Shown: positions 26,104-36,984, counted from the stretch's first letter. The stretch is DNA of 64,000 nt from Bartonella machadoae (GCF_022559585.1 NZ_CP087114.1:2364501-2428500), one strand, 5' to 3'. A program made the numbers and translations. The notes: generated by a model from the sequence alone, not told the origin.

Positions 26104-27720
26104 TCATTGTTGTGTTCTCTGATTTTTCACCAAAGGATGCCATTCATAGCGTATGGTAGGACGACCGCCTTTTTGCGCCTTGTCTTCACAGATTTCACGA
26201 AGATAGTTGCAACGGCATAAAAGCTCTAAAGCTTTTTTAATGGCTTCCTTGTCTTTTAAACGCGTCCAGTTACGCTGGAGAATATCACGAGCAGTAAAGA
26301 CACTAGGCAAGTATTCACAACGCTCTACAAGCAAATTTGCATGCTCTATTGTTAAGCTATCATCCGCCGCATAAAGACGTTTCGCATGGCTTAAAAGATA
26401 TTTTGACCAATGCAAAGCCATAAAAAGATAAGGGTAACTTACTTCAAAACGATTACCATCAACAAGTTCGAAGATTAAGGCAAGACTTGCTATGGTTTTG
26501 TCCATTTTTGCACAATGGGATTGCAAAGCTTCAGAGAGATCATCCCTTCTGATCGCTTTCTGATGATTTTCCCACCACTCACTAAACATCTCTTGTGCTT
26601 CAGCAGAAAAATGCATGGTCGTTGGATGTTGAGAAGATCCTACCGGTTTATCATAAAGACAACGAAACACTTTTTCATAAGCTTCCCATGCCTCTCTATT
26701 GGGATATTCATCCCTCCATTCTCTCTCTTTATTGTTATCGGGCCAAACGATTATTTGAAACCGTTGCAATAAACCATCATCGTTTATCCCACGCTTTATC
26801 GCTTGTACAATGGGAATAATCCGAGAAGGTTGAATGCCCCCAATCATAGAAACCGTTGCATTGGGAATATAAATTGTTCCACGTCCAATACGGTCATAGG
26901 TAAAAGAAGAATTTCCATTAAAAGCCGTCAGATAAAAAGAACGGTCTGTCTGATATTCCTTTCTTTCCATATTGGCTAAAAAACCAGAAAGTTCATCACG
27001 GACCATTAATAATCCCCGCGGGTTTTCTCTCAGTAATTCTCCAAGCTTTTCGACGGTCACATCATTGACCAGAAGACGCCGTTTAACAAGAGTTTCATCC
27101 TCACTTTCTTGGTCTTCAAGAGATTCATTAAGAAGAGCGAGAGCTTGTTCCTTGTTTTTATTTTTTAAAGCTTTTCGGATTTGTTTTTTCTTTTCTTGTC
27201 TCTCTAATTCAATGAGAAGATTTTTTGTCTCTTTCTGTTTTTTCTGTTTCCGCCATTGTTGATGCCATTCATCTTGAAAGCGATAAAGAGGAGCGAGAGC
27301 TGCTTGCATATCTGGTGTTTTGAGAGTTGCAGATCGCCCGATAATGGCGCCCCATAGATTAGGAACAATTTTCCAATTGTGCGTATTTTGTTTTGGAGCA
27401 ATGCGAATTCCATTTCCAATCAGGGCAGCTAACCCACACAGAGCCGAGACAGCAATAAAATCGAGAGAAGATTGTTGGCACTCAGCCACGTCATAAATAT
27501 AGGGTCTTAACGTTAAAGGCATTTGTTCCGGATTAAAAGATTCAACCGGTAAAAGCGCTTTGTTTATTGGTTTTAATTCGCCCCAACCCATTTGTTGCAA
27601 AGCCTGTTCATAAGGAATGGCTTGTAAACAGGGATGCTCCTTTAAAGAGACAGGGGTGTTATCATTATCAGTATTCTTTACAGAGCTATTCTCATTATTA
27701 TCAAGACTATGTTTTGTCAT
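26104..27720 (-). CDS. DUF3987 family helicase-like replication protein
   Basis: 538 residues starting at ATG 27720. The start overlaps the primase stop by one base (TAATG), so the two are translationally coupled. The core has the DUF3987/YfjI pattern: SSLDFIAVSALCGLAALIGN, then a variant P-loop GRSATLKT, a basic/coiled insertion (about 165-215), and MVRDELSGFLANMER. Proteins of this family accompany Toprim primases in phages and satellites and are thought to act in DNA replication. The C-terminus has a winged-helix-like stretch. The exact activity is inferred. A 45-base fragment of this gene is fused to an integrase relic at about 50730. Confidence 0.85.
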   Translation of the reverse strand: MTKHSLDNNENSSVKNTDNDNTPVSLKEHPCLQAIPYEQALQQMGWGELKPINKALLPVESFNPEQMPLTLRPYIYDVAECQQSSLDFIAVSALCGLAALIGNGIRIAPKQNTHNWKIVPNLWGAIIGRSATLKTPDMQAALAPLYRFQDEWHQQWRKQKKQKETKNLLIELERQEKKKQIRKALKNKNKEQALALLNESLEDQESEDETLVKRRLLVNDVTVEKLGELLRENPRGLLMVRDELSGFLANMERKEYQTDRSFYLTAFNGNSSFTYDRIGRGTIYIPNATVSMIGGIQPSRIIPIVQAIKRGINDDGLLQRFQIIVWPDNNKEREWRDEYPNREAWEAYEKVFRCLYDKPVGSSQHPTTMHFSAEAQEMFSEWWENHQKAIRRDDLSEALQSHCAKMDKTIASLALIFELVDGNRFEVSYPYLFMALHWSKYLLSHAKRLYAADDSLTIEHANLLVERCEYLPSVFTARDILQRNWTRLKDKEAIKKALELLCRCNYLREICEDKAQKGGRPTIRYEWHPLVKNQRTQQ

Positions 27721-28631
27721 TATTTTTCTCTTTCATAATTTAATAATAAAACGTTAAAATCAGCTCCTTCGGGAGCTTGCATCATCAAGACTTCAAAGCC
27801 TTGGCATTGCGCACGGGTAGCAAGGGCAAAACCTGCTTTACGACCCGCCTCATCGCCATCCATAGCTATGGTGAGATGGGCTTTTGATTTGATATGGGGT
27901 AAATTCACATGCGTCATGCCACTGGTTGAAAGGGATGCCCATAAAGTCACAGGCTCTGATAACAGACCAGACAGCAGAGAAAGACCTGTTTCAATTCCCT
28001 CACAAATGACCAGATGTTGATGATTGGCTTGGCTTAAATGTACAGCACCGCCCTTAACAGAGCCCAGCATGGCTTTTGTTGGTAACTGTTCTGTTTTGCA
28101 TCCATTGTCTTGTAAAAAGGTTCTATGGATTGCAAAGGAGCCACCACCCTCAACAAGAGCAACCAATGCGGGGATGGTTTTCCCAGAGGGATGAGGGCAT
28201 TTGCTATGAAAACGTAAATTGGAGGGTAATTCACAAGTGATACCACGCTTGCGTAAATAAAGCTCTGCTATGGTCCCTTTAATGGGTTGACTTTGCTTCC
28301 AAATCTCTTGTGCTTTAGCAACTTTCTGTATTGCTGTTTTCTGCTCTAATAAAGAGCGATTGTAACAAGAGGTTTTATGAACGAAATATGCTTGCTTCTC
28401 TTTTTGACAGTAAGCATTTTTATCAATCAACCCAATATTCTTAAGAGCTTGTAAGATTTCTCTAAAAGAGCAGCCGGCATAACAATAGAGTAAGAGACGC
28501 CCATCATTTCCATTGGCAAGAGCTAAACTAGGTGACCTATCATCATGGGCAGGACAACGGGCAAGTCCATAATGCCCGTGCCAAACACCATGCAAGGCAC
28601 AAACCATGCTTTGAGCATTTGTACAATGCAT
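27720..28631 (-). CDS. CHC2 zinc-finger / Toprim primase
   Basis: About 303 residues from ATG 28631 (AGGA nine bases upstream); an ATG at 28655 would add eight residues. The N-terminal zinc-binding motif has CPAHDD and CYAGC, as in DnaG-like and P4-type primases. The Toprim domain has CEGIETG and the acidic pair in MDGDEAG, near the C-terminus. It should make primers for element replication together with the coupled DUF3987 protein. It lacks the RepA-type helicase domain of phage P4 alpha, so the helicase function may reside in the neighbour. Confidence 0.87.
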   Translation of the reverse strand: MHCTNAQSMVCALHGVWHGHYGLARCPAHDDRSPSLALANGNDGRLLLYCYAGCSFREILQALKNIGLIDKNAYCQKEKQAYFVHKTSCYNRSLLEQKTAIQKVAKAQEIWKQSQPIKGTIAELYLRKRGITCELPSNLRFHSKCPHPSGKTIPALVALVEGGGSFAIHRTFLQDNGCKTEQLPTKAMLGSVKGGAVHLSQANHQHLVICEGIETGLSLLSGLLSEPVTLWASLSTSGMTHVNLPHIKSKAHLTIAMDGDEAGRKAGFALATRAQCQGFEVLMMQAPEGADFNVLLLNYEREK

Positions 28632-28732
28632 AAAATACCATCCTGCTACTTGCATTACAGGACAGATTTTGTTATTTCAGAATTTGTGAGACTTGAAATA
28701 CTTTTGTCTGTCCTATAAGGCAAAGTTTTTCT

Positions 28733-28933
28733 TTAAGCGGCGTTGTTGCTACGTTGGTTTTTAGCCTTCTCGATTACATCATGAAGGTCTGATGCTAACC
28801 AACGGGATAAGGCACCAATTTTTAGAGGTTTTGGTACCGTTCCATCAGCAACACGCCGCCAAAGTGTTGTAACGCTTATACCAAGCAGTTTTGCACTCTC
28901 ACGAGTTGTGAGAAGTCCTTTATTTGTATTCAT
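28733..28933 (-). CDS. AlpA-like helix-turn-helix regulator / excisionase
   Basis: 66 residues. TTRESAKLLGISVTTLWRRV is a MerR/AlpA-type winged helix-turn-helix, followed by a PKPLKIG.RWLASDL wing typical of AlpA and excisionases. Proteins of this type activate integrase expression or bend att DNA during excision. It lies between the integrase and the primase, the usual place in P4-like satellites. Confidence 0.85.
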   Translation of the reverse strand: MNTNKGLLTTRESAKLLGISVTTLWRRVADGTVPKPLKIGALSRWLASDLHDVIEKAKNQRSNNAA

Positions 28934-28974
28934 GGAATCCCCATTTATTTAAACATTCAAGTGACCGAATCACT

Positions 28975-28999
28975 ATTTAATGACCGTATATAAATAGCA
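28975..28999. promoter_or_regulatory. Inverted repeat upstream of the AlpA-like gene (candidate operator)
   Basis: CTATTTA (28975-28981) and TAAATAG (28993-28999) are separated by 11 bases, about 45 bases upstream of the start. GACCG also occurs twice nearby (28965 and 28984). It may bind the AlpA-like protein; no direct evidence. Confidence 0.4.
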
Positions 29000-29143
29000 T
29001 TTTGTATCAAACATTACCAGCAAAAACATACGTTTCTTGCATAAAAAACAATATGTTGTGGTTGTGGTCTTCATAATAAGCAATAATTTGTGGTTGCTAT
29101 TATTCATTATGGATATAATAAAGGCAAAGACATAGAGTTATTC

Positions 29144-30319
29144 TTAACTTTTATGATTTTGCCCCGTGACATAAGCCGCCCATTTATCCATATAAACACG
29201 GCGCTGTTCTAAATAATCAGTACGACGGTAAGCACGCTCTACTTTACCCCCGACCGTATGACCTAGAATGGTTTCTGCTACCTCAAAAGGGGCATCGGTT
29301 GTTTCTGCTAACCAATCGCGTAAACTAGAGCGAAAACCATGGGGACAAGCATCAAGTCCAGTTTTTTTCATATATTTTGACATGCAAGTATCAGCAAGGG
29401 AACCTCGACCGGTTGCAGAAAAAAAGAAATCATTACGAGAAAGCAAGCGCGCTTGTTTTAAAATTTCCAATGCCTCTGATGATAAAGGCACGCGAAACTC
29501 TGTTGTAGTATCACGCCTTCCTTTCATATTTTCAGCAGGGATGGTCCATATATCACCATCAACTTGATCTTTACAAATATGACGCAAAGGATAGGTACGA
29601 ACACCTGTCAGAATAAGCAGACGCAAAGCTAGTTGTGTCATGGTTGTTGTTTCGCAAAGTGTTTTATAAAAAGCCGGTATATCTTTCCAATCCATTGCTG
29701 GTCTATTTTTAACTTTATGGCGTTGTTTCCCCAGCAAAGCTTTTGCTTTTTCTGTAGCCTGTAAATCAACATCCAAACCCAAGGCAGCAGCATGTTTAAA
29801 ACAAAGATTGAGACGCATCAGTGCTGTATTTGCTGTACCAGCTTTTGTATGCCAGATGGGAGCAAGTGTATTGCGTATATCAGTTTGCGTGATTTCTGAG
29901 ACCGGTAGACAACCTAATTTAGGGAGAATATAAAGACGTAAAGGTGAAAACCAATCTCCATTTTTACCATCTCCTTTTAATTCAGCTTTACGGCTTTCAA
30001 AAGCATCCAAAGCGATATCTTTGAGATAATGCAGATTACGCATTGCCTCACGCTTTTGTTTCTCACGTTCTTTAATGGGGTCACGACCCTCACGTAAAAC
30101 AGAACGCCATTGGGTTGCACATTCACGGGCTTGTTTTAAAGAGACATCTCTTAAAGCCCCCAATCCCATTTCACGACGGCGTCCGTGGATGGTATAGCGT
30201 AAAAGCCATTGAGCACCACCATCTTTACGCTTATGAAGTAACAAGCCAGCACCATCATTATATTTGCCAGCCCCCAATGTTGCGACAGCCCTTGCATTAA
30301 GACGATTCATTAAAGGCAT
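29144..30319 (-). CDS. P4-type tyrosine integrase of the element
   Basis: 391 residues starting at ATG 30319 after AAGGAG. The N-terminus is an arm-binding domain (DUF4102-like; LHKRKDGGAQWLLRYTIHGR). The C-terminal catalytic domain has TGVRTYPLRHI (Arg), HGFRSSLRDW (His-x-x-Arg), ETILGHTVGG (His) and ERAYRRTDYLEQRR (nucleophile Tyr). It catalyses site-specific integration and excision. It appears intact, unlike the relics of the same gene elsewhere in the window. The att site cannot be identified with certainty. Confidence 0.92.
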   Translation of the reverse strand: MPLMNRLNARAVATLGAGKYNDGAGLLLHKRKDGGAQWLLRYTIHGRRREMGLGALRDVSLKQARECATQWRSVLREGRDPIKEREKQKREAMRNLHYLKDIALDAFESRKAELKGDGKNGDWFSPLRLYILPKLGCLPVSEITQTDIRNTLAPIWHTKAGTANTALMRLNLCFKHAAALGLDVDLQATEKAKALLGKQRHKVKNRPAMDWKDIPAFYKTLCETTTMTQLALRLLILTGVRTYPLRHICKDQVDGDIWTIPAENMKGRRDTTTEFRVPLSSEALEILKQARLLSRNDFFFSATGRGSLADTCMSKYMKKTGLDACPHGFRSSLRDWLAETTDAPFEVAETILGHTVGGKVERAYRRTDYLEQRRVYMDKWAAYVTGQNHKS

Positions 30320-30490
30320 TTTTGCTCCTTTCTAAACGGTTTTCTACCCACACGATAACCCCGCTTATGATGTGCAAGTAAGTGACTTTAATTGATACAA
30401 AATGAAATGATTTGAAATGAGAGAATCTTACAATATTCGGGGGTATGATACAAGTTGAAAAAGGATGATTTATCTTTATAAATCAATACG
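30320..30490 (-). repeat. Leader of the intact integrase, homologous to the dispersed relic repeat
   Basis: Read on the - strand this is the ~170 bases upstream of int. It matches the leaders of the relics at 14.6, 40.8, 47.9, 50.5 and 63.7 kb, including the GATTTATAAAGATAA-type terminal motif near 30471-30488 and GGTTATCGTGTGG before the ribosome binding site. The 30-base stretch next to ATATTCGGG differs from the others. Confidence 0.7.
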
Positions 30491-30496
30491 TTGTAT

Positions 30497-31470
30497 ACCT
30501 TCATAAGCGTAAAGATGGTGGTGCTCAATGGCTTTACCGCTATACCATCCACGGGAACCATCGTGAAATGGGATTGATGCTTTAAGAAATGTTTCTTTAA
30601 AAAAAGCACGTAAATTGGCAACTGGGTGGCGTTTTGTTTTCCATAAAAGTCGTAACTCCTTAAAGAACGTGACAAACAAAAACGTGAGGCAATGCGTAAT
30701 CTCCATTACTTAAAAGATATTGCTGTAGATGCTTTTGAAATTTGTAAAGCTGAATTAAAAAACGATGGTAAGGCTGGAGATTGGTTTTCATCGTTTACAA
30801 CTTCATATTTTGCCAAAATGAGGCTGTTGACCGGTTTCAGAAATTACGCAAACTGATAGACGCAATACGCTTACCCCCATTTGACATACAAAATGAGACA
30901 GCTAAAAAAGTACTAAATTACCTTAATCTTTGTCTTAAACATGCTGCTACATTGGAATGAGATGTTGATTGACAGACTACAGAAAAAGCACGTGCTCTTA
31001 AGCAAACAACGGCATAAAACGCAAAATAGACCAGCAATGGATTGGAAGAGATACCGGCTTTTTATCAAACACTTTACTTTGCAATACACCAACCCTAACA
31101 CAATTGACTTTGCGCTTACTTATTTTGACAACTGTTCACACATATCCCTTGCGTCATATCCATAAAGATCAAGTTGAAGATAATCTATGAACCGTCCCTG
31201 CTGAGAATATAAAAGGAGAGTACCAAACCGCCTTAATCTTTGTCTTAAACATGCTGCTACATTGGAATGAGATGTTGATTGGCAGACTACAGAAAAAGCA
31301 CGTGCTCTCTTAAGCAAACAACGCCATAAAACGCATAATAGACCAGCAATGGATTGAAGAGATGTGCCAGCTTTTTATAAAACACTTTGCGAAAGATCAA
31401 CCCTAACACGACTGGCTTTGCGATTGCTTATTCTTACAGGTGTTCATACATATTCAGGATATATTTTTAT
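30497..31470 (+). pseudogene. Decayed integrase copy, head-to-head with the intact one
   Basis: The + strand carries stop- and indel-ridden sequence matching the integrase from its LHKRKDGGAQW region (30500) to its GVRTYPL region. Recognisable pieces include REAMRNLHYLKDIA, an NRPAMDW equivalent and the LLILTGV region. A segment of roughly 190 bases is duplicated: CTTAATCTTTGTCTTAAACA occurs at about 30923 and 31232. It begins immediately next to the leader of the intact integrase and points away from it. Confidence 0.8.
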
Positions 31471-31642
31471 AATGAGACATCTCTTTTGCGCAAAAGAAAA
31501 AGAAGCCCTTTAAAAAAGCGATCAGTGCTCTTTTTAATGCGCATACAAAAGCCAATAAGCTCCTAGAGATTAAACACTTCAAAAAACGCAACAATCTCAC
31601 AAATATCTTATTTCTTCTATGACTTTCATGAACTGGTAAGTT

Positions 31643-32422
31643 TTAAAGGCGGCGTTCAACCATGAGTTTTTTAATCTCAGCAATTGCCTTCGCTGGATTT
31701 AGCCCCTTTGGACAAGTCTGTGCACAATTCATAATCGTATGACAGCGATAAAGGCGGAAAGGATCTTCTAAATTATCAAGACGCTCACCACACATCTCAT
31801 CACGTGAATCAGCAATCCAGCGATAAGCCTGAAGCAAAATTGCTGGTCCTAAATAACGATCACCGTTCCACCAATAACTCGGACAAGATGTTTGACAACA
31901 TGCACATAAAATACACTCATAAAGCCCATCGATTTTTTGGCGATCAGAGTGGCTTTGTAACCACTCTTTTGCAGGTTCTGGAGAAACGGTTTGCAACCAA
32001 GGTTCAATCACACGGTGTTGCGCATAAAAGCGCTTCAAATCAGGCACCAAATCTTTGACAACGGGCATGGAAGGCAGAGGATACACCTTAATGGGATGCT
32101 TCACATCATCCATTCCTTTGGTACAAGCCAATGTATTGGTTCCATCAATATTCATGGCACATGAACCACAAATTCCCTCACGGCATGAACGGCGCAGTGT
32201 CAAAGTTGGATCAATATGATTCTTGATAAACAAAAGTCCATCGAGAATCATCGGACCGCAGGCTGAACGATCTACATAATAAGTATCGAGATGAGGATTT
32301 TCCTCATCATCAGGCGACCAACGATACACATGAAATTCTGTTAGTTTAGTAGCGCCTTCAGGCTTAGGCCAAACTTTCCCTGGTTTTACTTGAGAATTTT
32401 TGGGAAGCTTAATCTGGACCAT
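31643..32422 (-). CDS. sdhB: Succinate dehydrogenase iron-sulfur subunit
   Basis: 259 residues. The N-terminal ferredoxin domain carries the [2Fe-2S] ligands in [11 protein letters not shown]. The C-terminal domain carries the [4Fe-4S]/[3Fe-4S] cysteines in [12 protein letters not shown] and [11 protein letters not shown]. It passes electrons from SdhA to the membrane quinone site in TCA cycle complex II. It is the last gene of sdhC-D-A-B and starts 15 bases after sdhA with a GGGGAGAA binding site. Confidence 0.96.
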   Translation of the reverse strand: MVQIKLPKNSQVKPGKVWPKPEGATKLTEFHVYRWSPDDEENPHLDTYYVDRSACGPMILDGLLFIKNHIDPTLTLRRSCREGICGSCAMNIDGTNTLACTKGMDDVKHPIKVYPLPSMPVVKDLVPDLKRFYAQHRVIEPWLQTVSPEPAKEWLQSHSDRQKIDGLYECILCACCQTSCPSYWWNGDRYLGPAILLQAYRWIADSRDEMCGERLDNLEDPFRLYRCHTIMNCAQTCPKGLNPAKAIAEIKKLMVERRL

Positions 32423-32436
32423 CGTTCATTCTCCCC

Positions 32437-34281
32437 TTAATAAACACGTTTTTTAGGCGCGATACGTTTTAAATCGATACCACCATCTGCTTCAGACGTT
32501 AATGGATCAACATGGACAGGCCGATAGGACAAAGTTACCTTCCCTTCTTTCGACAAATGTGAAAGGGTATGTTTACGCCAATTTTTGTCGTCACGCTCTG
32601 GATAATCTTCACGTGCATGCGCACCACGACTTTCTAAACGTGCTTCTGCAGAATAAACAGTTGTAATTGCATTAGCCATCAGATTTTCAAGCTCTAATGT
32701 TTCAACCAAATCGGAATTCCATATTAATGAACGATCTGTCACTTTGAGATCAGACAATTCATCCCAAATTTGGCTTATTCTCCGACATCCTTGTTGCAAC
32801 GACTCTTCGGTACGGAATACCGCAGCATCTTCTTGCATAGTCCGTTGCATTTTTTCACGCAACACAGCAGTTGGTGTTCCCCCCTGGGCAAAACGCAAAC
32901 GATCAAAACGCGCCATAATCTGGTCAACAGCTTCCTCATTAATGGGTGGAATTTCCGCATCTCGATCAATAACCTCACCGGCACGAATTGCAGCGGCACG
33001 CCCAAATACGACAAGATCAATCAATGAATTTGACCCCAAACGATTCGCCCCATGGACAGAAGCACATCCAGCCTCCCCCACAGCCATCAAACCTGGTTGA
33101 ACACGATCGGGTGAATCAGCTGTTGGATTAAGCACTTCTCCATAATAATTGGTAGGAATACCGCCCATATTGTAATGAACCGTTGGCAGAATGGGGATAG
33201 GTTCTTTTGTCACATCAACCCCTGCAAAGATTCGTGCTGATTCAGAAATTCCTGGTAAACGCTCATGCAATATCGCGGGATCAATATGGTTGAGAACCAA
33301 ATGGATATGATCTTTTTTGGGACCAACACCGCGTCCTTCACGAATTTCAAGTGTGATACAGCGTGAAACAAGATCACGTGAAGCCAAATCCTTAAAGGAA
33401 GGCGCATATCGCTCCATAAAGCGCTCACCTTCAGAATTAATCAAATAGCCTCCTTCACCACGTGCCCCTTCTGTAATAAGGCAACCCGAACCATAAATCC
33501 CTGTAGGATGGAATTGAACGAATTCCATATCCTGAAGCGGCAACCCTGCACGTGCAATCATTCCCCCGCCATCACCGGTACAGGTATGCGCCGATGTTGC
33601 TGAAAAATAAGCACGCCCATAACCGCCTGTTGCTAGCACAACCATCTTTGCTGAAAAACGATGGATTGTACCATCATCAAGATTCCACGCCACCACACCG
33701 GTACAGACACCATCAGTCATAATCAAATCAAGCGCAAAATACTCAATAAAAAACTGCGCATTATGTTTTAAACTCTGCCCATAGAGGGTATGCAAGATAG
33801 CATGCCCCGTGCGATCAGCAGCAGCACAAGTGCGTTGCACAGGTGGACCTTCACCAAACTGTGTTGTATGCCCGCCAAAGGGACGTTGATAAATTTTTCC
33901 TTCTTCCGTTCGCGAAAAAGGCACTCCATAATGTTCTAATTCGTATACAGCGGCAGGTGCATTACGCACCAAATATTCCATTGCATCCGTATCACCCAAC
34001 CAATCAGATCCTTTTACCGTATCATACAAATGCCATTGCCAATTATCAGGCCCCATATTGGAAAGTGAAGCAGCAATACCGCCCTGTGCTGCAACCGTAT
34101 GTGATCTGGTTGGAAAAACCTTTGTGATACATGCTGTTTTTAACCCCTGCTCTGCCATACCAAGCGTAGCACGCAAACCGGCTCCCCCAGCACCAACAAC
34201 AACAACATCAAATTTGTGATCTACAGTGCGATAAGAAGCATTACCTGCTCTAGCGCTAAGAGGAGTTTTTGTACTTGCCAT
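32437..34281 (-). CDS. sdhA: Succinate dehydrogenase flavoprotein subunit
   Basis: 614 residues from ATG 34281, nine bases after AGGGGG; the longer frame would overlap sdhD and add 22 unlikely residues. FAD-binding [17 protein letters not shown] is near the N-terminus. The flavin-linking His lies in [10 protein letters not shown]. The substrate-site region HPTGIYGSG and the C-terminal [12 protein letters not shown] are typical. It oxidises succinate to fumarate at the cytoplasmic face of the inner membrane. Confidence 0.97.
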   Translation of the reverse strand: MASTKTPLSARAGNASYRTVDHKFDVVVVGAGGAGLRATLGMAEQGLKTACITKVFPTRSHTVAAQGGIAASLSNMGPDNWQWHLYDTVKGSDWLGDTDAMEYLVRNAPAAVYELEHYGVPFSRTEEGKIYQRPFGGHTTQFGEGPPVQRTCAAADRTGHAILHTLYGQSLKHNAQFFIEYFALDLIMTDGVCTGVVAWNLDDGTIHRFSAKMVVLATGGYGRAYFSATSAHTCTGDGGGMIARAGLPLQDMEFVQFHPTGIYGSGCLITEGARGEGGYLINSEGERFMERYAPSFKDLASRDLVSRCITLEIREGRGVGPKKDHIHLVLNHIDPAILHERLPGISESARIFAGVDVTKEPIPILPTVHYNMGGIPTNYYGEVLNPTADSPDRVQPGLMAVGEAGCASVHGANRLGSNSLIDLVVFGRAAAIRAGEVIDRDAEIPPINEEAVDQIMARFDRLRFAQGGTPTAVLREKMQRTMQEDAAVFRTEESLQQGCRRISQIWDELSDLKVTDRSLIWNSDLVETLELENLMANAITTVYSAEARLESRGAHAREDYPERDDKNWRKHTLSHLSKEGKVTLSYRPVHVDPLTSEADGGIDLKRIAPKKRVY

Positions 34282-34286
34282 ATGAT

Positions 34287-34673
34287 TTAACCCCCTAATG
34301 CAATTTTCAAAAGAGCAAAAATGATGACACCACCCAAAATAAAACAAAAGAGAATATTCAATGCCAAGAAGAATATTCGAAAACCCTCACGAGGAATATA
34401 ATCTTCAATAACCACCTGCATTCCAAGTTTCATATGATAAAGGACAGAAAGCGTCATCAATCCCATTAAAACAGCAACAATAGGATGCGCAAGCCGCGCA
34501 CGGATAATGCTATAGTCCTTTCCAACCAATGAAAGAATAAGCACAATGAAAAAGATCAAAAGCGGTAGATTGATAAAACCTGTCAAACGCTGCAACCAAA
34601 AATGCTGTGTCCCTTCATGCGCACTCCCGCGTCCACGGACTTTTGCAAGTTCTGTTCGAAAATCTTTTTTCAT
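34287..34673 (-). CDS. sdhD: Succinate dehydrogenase membrane anchor SdhD
   Basis: 128 residues with three transmembrane helices (about 30-50, 62-82, 97-122) and a His in the second helix region ([15 protein letters not shown]) fitting haem b/quinone binding. The ATG follows GGAGAGGCT. It is five bases upstream of sdhA in the operon. Confidence 0.93.
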   Translation of the reverse strand: MKKDFRTELAKVRGRGSAHEGTQHFWLQRLTGFINLPLLIFFIVLILSLVGKDYSIIRARLAHPIVAVLMGLMTLSVLYHMKLGMQVVIEDYIPREGFRIFFLALNILFCFILGGVIIFALLKIALGG

Positions 34674-34691
34674 AGCCTCTCCACCCCCAAG

Positions 34692-35093
34692 CTAAACAAT
34701 ACTATATCCGATAACCCAAATGGCAAGAGTAACACTAAGAGAAATAAACACTGTTGCCCAAGCAGTCGTTGTTGCCTTTTCTTTAGCCAAAAGGCAAGGT
34801 TTTAGGTCCCAAACAATGTGACGAATACCACCAACCATGTGGTGGACTCCGGCAAGAGTATAAAGAAACAGGATACAAAGCCCAAACCAAGAACTATAAA
34901 TCTCGTTTACGGTTTTAAATGCTTCATCCCCACAGCTAATGGCAAATAACCAAAGAGCGAGAAAGACTATTCCGAAATAAAGAGCCATACCGGTAATACG
35001 ATGTGCAATTGACATCGCCATTGTGATGCTCCAGCGATAAATGCTTATATGGGGAGAACGCGGGCGCTCTTTCATCCTAATTGTCTCTGTCAT
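34692..35093 (-). CDS. sdhC: Succinate dehydrogenase cytochrome b556 subunit SdhC
   Basis: About 133 residues from ATG 35093 (AGG six bases upstream); an ATG two codons earlier is possible. The conserved RPRSPHISIYRW and SIAHRITGMAL motifs and the haem-binding His in HHMVGGIRHIVWD are present, with three transmembrane helices. First gene of the sdhCDAB operon. Confidence 0.95.
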   Translation of the reverse strand: MTETIRMKERPRSPHISIYRWSITMAMSIAHRITGMALYFGIVFLALWLFAISCGDEAFKTVNEIYSSWFGLCILFLYTLAGVHHMVGGIRHIVWDLKPCLLAKEKATTTAWATVFISLSVTLAIWVIGYSIV

Positions 35094-35599
35094 AAACATC
35101 CTGACCTGTTTTTTTTTACAACTGCGTTATGAGCGACAAAACGCACAAAACAACAAACTGCATTATCATTTCCATTTAATTTGGCGTCTCAAACATACCA
35201 ATATTACAGGTCGGTTATCTCAAATAACGGATTAAAGGTCACGCTTAAAAAAAACCGATTGTTCCACAGATCCAATCTGTAAAACGCATCTTAATCTAAT
35301 ACAATTTTATCTTCACGTCAAAGGTCTAACATCTTTTCTCAAAGAGAAACATACATTTTTTCAAGCGTACGCACCTTTTTCTGAATATCAATGACACAGC
35401 TCATGAGAATGAAAATTTAAAATCTATCCATCATTATAAGGGGAATAAGATACTGAAACTTCGAGAAATTCGACATTTTTGTATTCATTTCAATCTCTAT
35501 TCACTCAAAGTTACTTCTTTAAGTTATAAACACGAACCACTGTAGACACAAAAGAAGCGATAAAAATTACTTTTGCATAAATCCCAGCAGATACAGTAT
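35094..35599. other. Intergenic region upstream of sdhC and downstream of rplS
   Basis: No gene is seen. The promoter of the sdh operon must lie here, but I see no box pair good enough to name. No clear terminator after rplS either. Confidence 0.4.
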
Positions 35600-36040
35600 T
35601 TACTCAGCAACTTGTGTTGCAGCATCGGAATCAATAGCTGTTTCTTTTGCAAGTTCAGCAACTTTTTCAGCTTTCTTCCGGTAATCTCTTTTTTCAGCGA
35701 TACGCGCAGCTTTACCTCTCAAACCACGAAGATAATAAAGTTTTGCACGACGCACTCTACCCCGACGCACAAGTTCAACAGCCTCAATCAAAGGAGAATA
35801 AATTGGAAAGACGCGTTCAACACCTTCACCATAAGAAATCTTGCGCACAGTAAAGGTCTCATTCAACCCACCACCTGAACGTGCGATACAAACGCCTTCA
35901 TAAGCCTGAACACGAGTACGTGTTCCTTCAGTCACGCGCACCATAACACGAACTGTATCCCCTGGTTGAAAAGCAGGCAATTGGCGTTTTGCTTCAATTT
36001 TTGCACATTGTTCAGCTTCAAGCTGCGCGATAATATTCAT
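35600..36040 (-). CDS. rplS: 50S ribosomal protein L19
   Basis: 146 residues starting at ATG 36040 after AAGGATAAAAGAA. The L19 core is clear: [32 protein letters not shown], and the [23 protein letters not shown] block. The C-terminal tail (about 20 residues, acidic/Ala-rich) is longer than in E. coli, as is common in Alphaproteobacteria. L19 lies at the 30S-50S interface. It is grouped with trmD and rimM. Confidence 0.96.
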   Translation of the reverse strand: MNIIAQLEAEQCAKIEAKRQLPAFQPGDTVRVMVRVTEGTRTRVQAYEGVCIARSGGGLNETFTVRKISYGEGVERVFPIYSPLIEAVELVRRGRVRRAKLYYLRGLRGKAARIAEKRDYRKKAEKVAELAKETAIDSDAATQVAE

Positions 36041-36093
36041 TTCTTTTATCCTTCATAGTTTTTATCGAACAGTCAGAGCGCTCAACTCTTGCC

Positions 36094-36114
36094 GCAAAAA
36101 CCTTTTCATAAAAG
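36094..36114 (-). terminator. Possible attenuator hairpin in the rplS leader
   Basis: CCTTTT-ATG-AAAAGG on the - strand is followed by TTTTTG. It lies between trmD and rplS, about 55 bases before the L19 start. The stem is AT-rich and weak, so a regulatory role is uncertain. Confidence 0.3.
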
Positions 36115-36249
36115 GAAAAGAAGTTCTTTAGGCTATGCTTTATGCAGGAGCGAATACACCATCTCTTCATTATCTTGGAACGATAGAACACCTTCACAGA
36201 AAAACGCTCTCAAGAGAGAGCCATGCAATACACCACCTTACAACATGAA

Positions 36250-36948
36250 TCAAGTTTTCTTATGATTTTTATGATAACGCGCATAAAGATCAGGACGACG
36301 TTGACGCGTTACCAGTTCGGCTTGGCTTTGACGCCAATCCGCAATCGCTTTGTGATGACCCGATGTCAACACTGGTGGAATGCTTCGTCCTTCAAAAAGG
36401 GCAGGACGTGTATAGTGAGGATGTTCCAACAAACCGTTTTCAAAACTTTCACACTTTCCAGAAAGCGCATTCCCCATAACGCCAGGAAGAAGACGAATAA
36501 TGGCATCCAGAAGAACGAATGCTGCCGTTTCCCCTCCTGAAAGGATATAGTCACCAATGGAGACTTCTTCCAATCCCCGTGCTTCTATCACCCGCTCATC
36601 AACACCTTCAAAGCGCCCACAAACCAATGTTACTCTCGATTCACGTGCCAAAGAGCGTGCATAAGTTTGGTTAAAAGTCCGCCCCCGCGGACTCATCAAC
36701 AATCTTGGCGAATCATTTGGGCAACTATCAAGTGCAGCCGCTAACACATCCGCCCGCATCACCATACCAGCCCCACCACCAGCTGGTGTATCATCAACGC
36801 TATGGTGTTTATCGAACGCAAAATCCCTAATTTGCACTGTCTCCAATGACCATATCCCCTGCTTTAAAGCCTGCCCTGCTAATGAATAACCTAAAAAACC
36901 AGGAAACATTTCAGGATAAAGTGTTAAAATGCGCGCTTGAAACTTCAT
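36250..36948 (-). CDS. trmD: tRNA (guanine-37-N1)-methyltransferase
   Basis: 232 residues from ATG 36948; an in-frame GTG two codons earlier is less likely. SPOUT/trefoil-knot signatures are present: [33 protein letters not shown] and [10 protein letters not shown]. It methylates G37 next to the anticodon to prevent frameshifting. Part of the rimM-trmD-rplS group; a fragment of this gene is repeated just upstream. Confidence 0.96.
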   Translation of the reverse strand: MKFQARILTLYPEMFPGFLGYSLAGQALKQGIWSLETVQIRDFAFDKHHSVDDTPAGGGAGMVMRADVLAAALDSCPNDSPRLLMSPRGRTFNQTYARSLARESRVTLVCGRFEGVDERVIEARGLEEVSIGDYILSGGETAAFVLLDAIIRLLPGVMGNALSGKCESFENGLLEHPHYTRPALFEGRSIPPVLTSGHHKAIADWRQSQAELVTRQRRPDLYARYHKNHKKT

Positions 36949-36984
36949 TTTCACTCTTTCATTTCACCTTCAACCCAATGAGTA

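Noticed and set aside
29041..29143. tRNA gene as integration target beside the integrase
   Set aside because: No cloverleaf or TTC-type T-loop found here or elsewhere around the element.
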